Source: Streptomyces cyaneochromogenes
GTDB taxonomy: Bacteria > Actinomycetota > Actinomycetes > Streptomycetales > Streptomycetaceae
Direction of reading: 5' to 3'
NCBI RefSeq assembly: GCF_003963535.1
Contig: NZ_CP034539.1
Coordinates: 9,796,001-9,860,000 of the forward strand
Length of the DNA: 64,000 nt
Shown here in pieces: positions 58,526 to 64,000 of the stretch (position 1 is the stretch's first letter; the number at the start of each line of letters is the position of its first letter). A program made the translations under genes and the position numbers. The notes under the pieces were generated by a model. That model was given only the letters and a program-made list of their open reading frames with translations. It was not told the DNA's origin and did no database searches.

Positions 58526-60112
58526 TCAGGATTCCCGGTCGTCCTCGGGCCCGCAGGAGCTGCCGTCGGCGGGCAGTGTCCCGTACAGCAGGAAGGTGTC
58601 GACCTTGCGGTGCACGCACTTGGAGGAGGCGTATCCGGTGTGACCGCTGCCCTTGTTGTCCAGGACCACGGCGGAGGAGCCGAGCCGCTTCGCCGTCTCC
58701 ACGGTCCAGCGGTACGGCGTCGCCGGGTCGCCGCGCGTGCCCACGAGGAGCATCTTCGGCGTGTCCACGTCCTTCACGTCGTCGCGGATGAAGTCCGTGC
58801 CCTTGGGGCGGCCGTAGCACAGCAGCACCCCGGTGAGCCGGTAGGGGCCGAAGACCGGCGACGCCTGCTCGTACTCGGCGCGCAGCCGGTCGAGACTCCC
58901 GACGATCTGCTCGCCGCTCGGGCGGTCCGGATCGTCCGCGCAGTTGATCGCCGTCAGGGCCGCGGAGAGGTTGTCGAGGGGGACGTCCTCGGCGTCGACG
59001 AGACCGCCGTCGGGACCGTCGGTCTCCTCGCGCCGCCAGGGCGCGATCCCGCCCGTCGCGAACGTCTCGATGGCGTGGGTGTCGCCGTCCTCGATCAGCG
59101 AGGCCAGAGCCCGCTCCAGGGAGGGCCACAACTCCTCGCTGTAGAGGGCCTGTCCGATGGCGCCGACCAGGTCCTGCCCGGTGAACGGTTCGCCGAACGC
59201 CGACGGCACCGGGTTCTCGTCCAGCGAGTCGACGAGGCGCACGACCATCTTCCTGGCCTCGCGCGCGTCCTGCCCGAACGGACAGGCGATGTCCTTCACG
59301 CACCAGTTGATGAACTCCTCCAGAGCCTTCTGCTGGCCCTGGGCGCCCGCCACGCCCTGCTCGGTCAGCGGTTCGGTGAGCGTGTCCACGCCGTCGAGCA
59401 CCAACCGGCCGACCTTCTCGGGAAACTGGGCGGCGTACACCGCGCCGAGCCGCGTTCCGTACGAGAAGCCCAGGTAGTTGAGCTTCTCGTCACCGAAGGC
59501 CTGGCGCATCACGTCCATGTCGCGCGAGGCGTTGACCGTGCCGATGTGGGGGAGCACGGGTCCGGAGTGCCGGGCGCACGCGTCGGCCGCCTTCTCCAAC
59601 TGCCGCAGGACGTGCTGCGGATCGCCGCCGAGCTCCGTGCCGTCGTCCTGCACCTCGATGTCCTCCTGGCCGTCCCCGCAGCTGACCGGCGAGGACCTGC
59701 CGACACCGCGCGGATCGAACGTCACGATGTCGTAGTTGTCCGTCAGCTCCATGAACTCCTTGCCGCCGGCCGCGAACTGGGGGACGCCCGCGCCGCCCGG
59801 CCCGCCGAAGTTGACCAGCACCGAGCCGCGCTTCTCGCCCGTGGCCCGGTAGCGGGCGAGCGCCAGATCGAGGGTCCCCGCCTTGGGGTGGGCGTAGTCG
59901 AGGGGGACGGTGATCTTGCCGCACTGCATGTCCTTCGGCAGTCCCTCGCCCGGGCACTTCGCCCACGCCACCTTCTGCTCGTAGAAGCGGGTGAGGTCGG
60001 GCTCGGGGCCGTCCGTGGCCGCCGGCAGGCCCGTGCCGAGCAGGACCAGTCCGGCCGCGCCGGTGACCGCGCAGCGCCGCAGCTTGGGCCGCGTTGACAG
60101 CTTGGCCAGCAT
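58526..60112 (-). CDS. secreted alpha/beta hydrolase, tripeptidyl-aminopeptidase (TAP) family
   Basis: A 528-residue exported peptidase. A signal peptide (RRCAVTGAAGLVLLGTGLPA) precedes the hydrolase domain: oxyanion region VNFGGPGGAG, nucleophile elbow GFSYGTRLGA, acid in GTRGDPATPY and His in GSGHTGY, with the TAP-like C-terminal domain. It resembles the Streptomyces Tap/SlpD/SlpE peptidases that release N-terminal peptides outside the cell or on the mycelium. The ATG follows TGGAGG. Divergent from the chaplin gene across 271 bp. Confidence 0.92.
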   Translation of the reverse strand: MLAKLSTRPKLRRCAVTGAAGLVLLGTGLPAATDGPEPDLTRFYEQKVAWAKCPGEGLPKDMQCGKITVPLDYAHPKAGTLDLALARYRATGEKRGSVLVNFGGPGGAGVPQFAAGGKEFMELTDNYDIVTFDPRGVGRSSPVSCGDGQEDIEVQDDGTELGGDPQHVLRQLEKAADACARHSGPVLPHIGTVNASRDMDVMRQAFGDEKLNYLGFSYGTRLGAVYAAQFPEKVGRLVLDGVDTLTEPLTEQGVAGAQGQQKALEEFINWCVKDIACPFGQDAREARKMVVRLVDSLDENPVPSAFGEPFTGQDLVGAIGQALYSEELWPSLERALASLIEDGDTHAIETFATGGIAPWRREETDGPDGGLVDAEDVPLDNLSAALTAINCADDPDRPSGEQIVGSLDRLRAEYEQASPVFGPYRLTGVLLCYGRPKGTDFIRDDVKDVDTPKMLLVGTRGDPATPYRWTVETAKRLGSSAVVLDNKGSGHTGYASSKCVHRKVDTFLLYGTLPADGSSCGPEDDRES

Positions 60113-60306
60113 CGATGCCTCCAGGGACGCCCGTCGCGGACCGGGAAACGGCGTCCTCGCTCACGATAAGCGGGCCCCGGAAGGCACGCCTCCGGACGTG
60201 CGGGACCGCCGGAGCGGGCGTACCCTGCGCCCCTTGCGTGCCCATCGGGTGTTTTTGCCACTAGTTCGACAACCGTGCCGCTCGATGGGGTGAAAGGCAG
60301 ATAAGC

Positions 60307-60334
60307 CATAACTCGAATGGTTCGCCCGCGTTTT
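60307..60334 (+). promoter_or_regulatory. candidate developmental (BldN-type) promoter of the chaplin gene
   Basis: CATAAC (60307-60312), a 16-base spacer and CGTTTT (60329-60334) lie about 50 bases before the chaplin ATG. This resembles the sigma-BldN promoter pattern (about CGTAAC, 16 bp, CGTTGA, from memory) reported for chaplin genes. A TCGCCCGC/GCGGGCGA inverted repeat (60322-60349) overlaps the -10 region. Confidence 0.35.
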
Positions 60335-60383
60335 ATCCGATGCGGGCGAGGGCCCGCGACCATGTCTGGAAGGCAGGGAACCT

Positions 60384-61043
60384 ATGAGACGGGTTACCCG
60401 AAACGGTGTGATCGCCGTCGCCGCCGCCTCGGGCGCGATGGCCATGGCAATGCCGGCGTATGCCGATTCCGCGGCGCACGGTGCCGCGGCCGACTCGCCG
60501 GGGCTGCTCTCCGGCAACACCGTCCAGCTCCCGGTGCACGTCCCGGTGAACGTGTGCGGGAACACCGTGAACGTGGTGGGACTGCTCAATCCCGCCGCGG
60601 GCAACAGCTGCGCGAACAAGGGCGCCGCCGGCAAGCCGGGCGGGGCGTCGCACGACGGAGCCTCGGCCGTAGGAAGCGGAAAGGATTCGCCGGGCATCGC
60701 TTCCGGCAACGTCGTGGAGCTCCCCGTCCACCTCCCGGTGAACGTCAGCGGCAACAGCGTGAACGTGGTCGGCGTCGGCAACGCGGTGACCGGCAACGAG
60801 TCGGTGAACGGCCCCGGTGACACCCCGCCCCCCGCCACGAGGCCGGCGCCCAAGCCGTCCGAGCCGAGGACGCACCCGCCACGGCAGAGGGCGGTGCCAC
60901 CCGCGTTCGTCCCGCAGGGGTCCAGGGGCTCCCTCGCCCACACGGGAGCGGACCAGCCCCTCGCCGCCGCGGTGGGCGGCACGGTGCTCGTACTGGGCGG
61001 GGCCATCCTGTACCGCCGCTTCCGCCCACAGGCGGTGCGCTGA
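60384..61043 (+). CDS. long chaplin with a sortase signal
   Basis: A 219-residue secreted, wall-anchored chaplin, part of the hydrophobic coat of aerial hyphae. Signal peptide (about 1-28), chaplin domain 1 (about 38-78: SGNTVQLPVHVPVNVCGNTV ... GNSCANKG, both Cys present), chaplin domain 2 (about 102-142: SGNVVELPVHLPVNVSGNSV ... GNESVNG), a Pro-rich spacer, and sortase signal LAHTG followed by a hydrophobic helix and basic tail. Domain 2 has Ser and Glu where the two conserved cysteines should be. Full-length chaplins of this type are ChpA-ChpC; I do not assign which. Confidence 0.95.
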   Translation: MRRVTRNGVIAVAAASGAMAMAMPAYADSAAHGAAADSPGLLSGNTVQLPVHVPVNVCGNTVNVVGLLNPAAGNSCANKGAAGKPGGASHDGASAVGSGKDSPGIASGNVVELPVHLPVNVSGNSVNVVGVGNAVTGNESVNGPGDTPPPATRPAPKPSEPRTHPPRQRAVPPAFVPQGSRGSLAHTGADQPLAAAVGGTVLVLGGAILYRRFRPQAVR

Positions 61044-61069
61044 CCTCGCTCTTCGCGAGTGCGGTACGC

Positions 61070-61103
61070 AAGGCCCCACCGGGCGGGCGAGCGGTGGGGC
61101 CTT
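61070..61103 (+). terminator. chaplin gene terminator
   Basis: An 11-bp perfect inverted repeat, AAGGCCCCACC at 61070-61080 and GGTGGGGCCTT at 61093-61103, with a 12-base loop, 27 bases after the chaplin stop codon. Confidence 0.8.
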
Positions 61104-61109
61104 CGTCGT

Positions 61110-61175
61110 GCGGACATCCGTCCGGTCCGGTTGGGCGGACATGTGTCCGGTTTCCGGGTGCGGACATCCGTCCGG
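61110..61175. repeat. three palindromic repeats with a 25-bp period
   Basis: GCGGACATCCGTCCGG (61110-61125), GCGGACATGTGTCCGG (61135-61150) and again GCGGACATCCGTCCGG (61160-61175). Starts are exactly 25 bp apart. Each copy contains an inverted repeat (CGGAC...GTCCG; 6-bp arms in the middle copy). They lie 124-189 bases upstream of the GNAT gene and directly after the chaplin terminator, so they look like an operator array. Confidence 0.7.
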
Positions 61176-61298
61176 GTCCACCCCCGTGCGCGGCAACGGC
61201 TTGATCATGCCGTGACGCCTCGGCGGGCCATCGGAAAGGATGCTGCGTGCACGGTCGATCACCGTGCGCACGCGACCCCGACGGAATGGAGCGCACCC

Positions 61299-62153
61299 AT
61301 GGCCTCTGCGGCCCCCCAAGACCTCGTCGTGACCCGGGCCGATCTCGACGACTGGCCGGTCGTCCGCGACTGGGCCGTCGCCGAGGGGTGGAACCCGGGA
61401 GTCGCGGACGGTGCGGCCTTCTTCGCACAGGACCCGGAGGGCTTCTTCATCGGCCGGATCGACGCCGAGCCCGTCTCGGCGATCTCCGTCGTCAACTACG
61501 GCGCCGACTACGCCTTCCTGGGCTGGTACCTGGTCCGTCCCGACCTGCGCGGCCGCGGCTACGGCCTCACTACGTGGAAGACCGCGTTGGCGCACGCCGA
61601 GAACCGCACGGTGGGCCTCGACGGCGTCGTCGCCGAGCAGGACAACTACCGCCGCTCGGGCTTCGAACTCGCCCACCGCACCTTCCGGTTCACCGGCACG
61701 GCACCCGCCGTCGAGGCTCCGGTGGACGTCCGCGCCGTACGGCCCGCCGACCTTGCGGAGATCGCCGCGTACGACGGACTCTGCACGCCGGCCGACCGGC
61801 CCCGCTTCCTGGAGCACTGGCTCACCGGGCCGGGACACCACGCCGTAGTCCGCCGCGACGGCGACCGCGTCACCGGCTACGGAGTGATCCGCCCAGGTCA
61901 GGACTGCCCGCGTATCGGCCCGCTCTTCGCCGACACCGCCGAGGGCGCGCAGGCCCTCTTCGCCGCCCTGACCGCGGGGGCGGCCGGCCGCGAGGTCGCC
62001 ATCGACGTGCCCGAGACGAACGAGGCAGCGGTGGCCCTCGTCGAAGAGGCCGGCTTCACACCGTCCTTCGAAACGGCCCGGATGTACACGGGCCCGGTGC
62101 GGCCGTACGCTCAGGAGCGGGTCTTCGGCGTCACCACGCTGGAACTCGGCTAG
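61299..62153 (+). CDS. GNAT-family N-acetyltransferase, two-domain
   Basis: A 284-residue acetyltransferase. Domain 1 (about 1-135) contains the acetyl-CoA motif A: YLVRPDLRGRGYGLTTWKTA. A second, more degenerate GNAT-like domain (about 150-280: VRAVRPADLAEIAAYDGL ... AIDVPETNEAAVALVEEAGF) follows. The substrate is unknown. The ATG at 61299 has GGAG eight bases upstream. The three-copy palindrome array in its 5' region suggests dedicated regulation. Confidence 0.88.
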   Translation: MASAAPQDLVVTRADLDDWPVVRDWAVAEGWNPGVADGAAFFAQDPEGFFIGRIDAEPVSAISVVNYGADYAFLGWYLVRPDLRGRGYGLTTWKTALAHAENRTVGLDGVVAEQDNYRRSGFELAHRTFRFTGTAPAVEAPVDVRAVRPADLAEIAAYDGLCTPADRPRFLEHWLTGPGHHAVVRRDGDRVTGYGVIRPGQDCPRIGPLFADTAEGAQALFAALTAGAAGREVAIDVPETNEAAVALVEEAGFTPSFETARMYTGPVRPYAQERVFGVTTLELG

Positions 62154-62217
62154 CGGGCCCCGGCGGGACCTTCCCGGAACGCCGGCGTCCGGGCCGTACG
62201 GTGCTCGAAACCGTGCG

Positions 62218-62703
62218 TCAGCCCGTTCGCCGGTGGAACCGGAAGTGCAGCGCCCGGATGTCCTGCGCCAACTCGGGCACCGGCCCCTCCACCGCCACGC
62301 CCGGCGCGACCTCCTGGACCGGCAGCGTCCGCACCGGCGCAGCGGGCACCCCCAACTCGGTCAGCCATCCGGCCAGTTGCTCCGAAGAGGCGACGTACAC
62401 GATGCGTCCCAGGCCGACCCACGCGTGCGCGGCCGCGCACATCGGGCAGTGCTCGCCGGAGGTGTAGACGGTCGCGGCCGCCCGCTCCTCGGGCGACATG
62501 TGGGCGGCGGACCAGCGGGCCAGCTCGAACTCGGGGTGGCGGGTGCGGTCGCCCGAGGCCACCCGGTTGTGGTCCTCGGCGAGCACCGCGCCGTCCGCTC
62601 CCACCAGGACCGAACCGAACGGCTCGTCACCGGACTCCAGCGCCTCGGCCGCGAGCTCGACGCACCTGCGCAGGTACGGCAGTTCGGTGTCCTTCACGAC
62701 CAT
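62218..62703 (-). CDS. nucleoside/guanine-type deaminase (CDA superfamily)
   Basis: A 161-residue zinc deaminase. The active-site motifs are HPEFELARW (zinc His and general-acid Glu) and EHCPMCAAAHAW (the PCxxC-type zinc ligands; here C-P-M-C). The size and motif spacing resemble guanine or nucleoside deaminases rather than TadA. The gene follows the MFS transporter after 42 bp on the same strand, so they probably form an operon (transport plus deamination of a base or nucleoside), with GAGGAGGG before its ATG. Confidence 0.88.
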   Translation of the reverse strand: MVVKDTELPYLRRCVELAAEALESGDEPFGSVLVGADGAVLAEDHNRVASGDRTRHPEFELARWSAAHMSPEERAAATVYTSGEHCPMCAAAHAWVGLGRIVYVASSEQLAGWLTELGVPAAPVRTLPVQEVAPGVAVEGPVPELAQDIRALHFRFHRRTG

Positions 62704-62745
62704 GGCGTACGGCCCTCCTCGCGGCGCGATTCCTCCCGGAGCTCC

Positions 62746-63945
62746 CTATGATCGCCGACGCACGGCCGGAAAGGCGTGCCGACGGCCCAGCACCACCGTG
62801 ACCAGCGCCCCCACGACCAGCGGCAGCGACGTCCACGGCAGGGCACCGGCACCGAGGTGTTCCAGGGCCACACCTCCGGTGAGCGAGCCCGCCGCGATCC
62901 CGGCGTTGTAGACCGTGGTCTGCAGGGACGTGGCCACATCGGCATGCGCGGGACCCGAGGCGTCGACCAGCGCGGTCTGGATCAGCGTCGGCGCCCCGCC
63001 GAAGGCGACGCCCCACAGGGCCACGCAGGAGAGCAGAACGGCCGGAGTCCCGGCGAAGCCGCCGAGGACGGGCATGACCGCCGAGCAGAGGGCGAGCGCG
63101 CCCAGCAGGGCCGGCCGAAGGCACCGGTCGACCAGGACGCCGGTCAGCCAGATCCCGGCGACCGTGGCCGCCCCGAAGACCAGCAGGACCAGGCCCGTAC
63201 GCCCGAACCCGGCATGCGCCGCGAACGGGGCGACGTAGGTGTACATCACCTGGTGGCCCAGCAGCAGGAGCAGCGTGACCGACAGGACGACCGGGATCCC
63301 CGGGAGTCCGGCCACCCGGCGCAGCGGCAGCCGCGCACCCGGCGGCTCGCCCGGGAATCCGGGCACCCGCCACCGCACCCAGGCCACCAGCAGCACCGCG
63401 AGCCCGGCCAGGGCGCCGAACGCCGCGCGCCAGCCGACCACCTGGGCGAGCGCGGCCCCGGCGGGCACGCCCAGCGACAGTGCCAGCGTGATCCCGGCGA
63501 GCACGATCGCGATCGCCCGCCCGCGCCGCTCGGCCGGCACCATGCGGGCCGCGTACCCGACGAGCATCGCCCACAGCGTGCCGCCCGTCAGCCCGGCCAC
63601 GAGCCGGGCCGTGAAGGTGAGGCCGTACGACGAGGACAGCGCGACCACCGCGTTGCTCGCCGCGAAGCCCAGCAGCGTCCCGACGAGCACCGGGCGCCTC
63701 GGCAGCCCCCGCAGCAGGACCGTGAGCGGGATCGCGCCCGCGAAGGAGGCCACCGCGTATCCCGTGACCAGGAAGCCGACCTGTGCCTCGGACACTCCGA
63801 GCGCCGGGGCCATTCGGGGCAGCAGTCCCGCCGGGAGCAGCTCGGTCACAACGGCGGTGAAGGCCGCGGCGGACAGGGCGAGCAGCCCGGACCAGGGCAG
63901 CGACGTGGGCAGGGCTCGGCCCTTGGCCATGGTTGTGGTGGACAT
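62746..63945 (-). CDS. MFS transporter (DHA1/AraJ-like)
   Basis: A 399-residue major facilitator with 12 hydrophobic segments. Motif A-like loop LLRGLPRRPVLVGTLLGFAA after helix 2 and GGTLWAMLVGYAARMVPAERRGRA in helix 4-5 fit drug-efflux or sugar/nucleoside exporters of the DHA1/AraJ group. The ATG at 63945 has no ribosome binding site but lies just downstream of a MerR-type promoter, suggesting a leaderless message. Followed by a deaminase gene, its likely partner. Confidence 0.9.
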   Translation of the reverse strand: MSTTTMAKGRALPTSLPWSGLLALSAAAFTAVVTELLPAGLLPRMAPALGVSEAQVGFLVTGYAVASFAGAIPLTVLLRGLPRRPVLVGTLLGFAASNAVVALSSSYGLTFTARLVAGLTGGTLWAMLVGYAARMVPAERRGRAIAIVLAGITLALSLGVPAGAALAQVVGWRAAFGALAGLAVLLVAWVRWRVPGFPGEPPGARLPLRRVAGLPGIPVVLSVTLLLLLGHQVMYTYVAPFAAHAGFGRTGLVLLVFGAATVAGIWLTGVLVDRCLRPALLGALALCSAVMPVLGGFAGTPAVLLSCVALWGVAFGGAPTLIQTALVDASGPAHADVATSLQTTVYNAGIAAGSLTGGVALEHLGAGALPWTSLPLVVGALVTVVLGRRHAFPAVRRRS

Positions 63946-63951
63946 GCGACC

Positions 63952-63983
63952 ATGTTCGAACCCTCACATCAGTGTGAAGGCAA
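63952..63983 (-). promoter_or_regulatory. MerR-type promoter with central dyad
   Basis: On the minus strand: -35-like TTGCCT (63983-63978), then CTTCACACTGATGTGAGG, an imperfect dyad, and a -10-like GAACAT (63957-63952). The long spacer (about 19-20 bp) filled by a dyad is the hallmark of MerR-activated promoters. The start point would fall at or near the MFS ATG. A MerR gene may lie just beyond the window edge. Confidence 0.5.
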
Positions 63984-64000
63984 GGGTGACCTTCGAGTCC

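Noticed and set aside
60322..60349. TCGCCCGC/GCGGGCGA hairpin as a riboswitch or terminator in the chaplin leader
   Set aside because: It overlaps the candidate -10 box, so it is more likely DNA-level symmetry or chance.

Overview
The window is high-GC DNA from a Streptomyces or close relative. The evidence is a sortase-anchored chaplin, an SsgA-family sporulation protein, a DUF397 protein, a DUF6479 protein, an NsdA/NsdB-like TPR regulator, a kinase with a long TPR tail, rare TTA codons confined to a few genes, and frequent GTG starts behind GGAGG-type ribosome binding sites. Genes are densely packed. I see no rRNA, tRNA, CRISPR array, insertion sequence or prophage. The content (accessory metabolism, secreted enzymes, decaying genes) looks like chromosome-arm DNA, but that is inference.

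Layout. 0.2-6.2 kb: a Kup potassium transporter, a secreted protein-arginine deiminase, and a divergent EamA exporter/LysR pair. 6.5-13.2 kb: a beta-phosphoglucomutase/GH65 phosphorylase pair preceded by a candidate leader ORF, a tandem universal stress protein, PPK2, DUF6479 and a Cys-rich DUF326 protein. 13.3-15.4 kb: acyl-CoA dehydrogenase plus MpaB-type oxygenase behind a KstR-like operator. 15.5-21.5 kb: kinase-TPR protein, phytoene-desaturase-like oxidoreductase, a wrecked alpha/beta-hydrolase gene and a Tat-exported serine hydrolase. 21.7-24.4 kb: nitronate-monooxygenase-like protein and acyl-CoA synthetase.

24.4-30.0 kb is a candidate terpenoid locus: cytochrome P450, overlapping terpene synthase, and a large LuxR-type (LAL) regulator downstream. 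Both biosynthetic genes carry one TTA codon, so bldA control is likely. The terpene synthase has proline where the NSE metal-binding motif should begin. 30.2-38.5 kb: penicillin-acylase-type amidohydrolase, acyl-CoA ligase, phenylacetate-CoA ligase, alpha/beta hydrolase and a two-gene KhtT/KhtU-like K+/H+ antiporter. 38.8-41.4 kb: Excalibur surface protein and an LTA-synthase-like sulfatase-fold protein.

41.5-47.3 kb is a CoA-thioester catabolism locus: acyl-CoA synthetase divergent from crotonase, double OB-fold (DUF35) protein and two thiolase-fold proteins. The genes resemble the Ltp/ChsH2 retro-aldolase module of actinobacterial steroid side-chain breakdown. A 17-bp palindrome in its divergent promoter recurs, with the same geometry, upstream of the nitronate-monooxygenase/acyl-CoA synthetase operon about 21.6 kb away. 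This suggests one TetR-type regulon; no TetR gene is visible here.

47.4-64 kb: DUF397 protein, two APH-fold kinases, a GH95 fucosidase pseudogene with a large internal deletion, a peptidoglycan amidase, the TPR regulator, a PAS-SpoIIE phosphatase, the SsgA-like protein, a baeRF3 protein, a TAP-family peptidase, the chaplin, a GNAT protein behind three 25-bp-spaced palindromes, and a deaminase/MFS pair whose promoter looks MerR-controlled.
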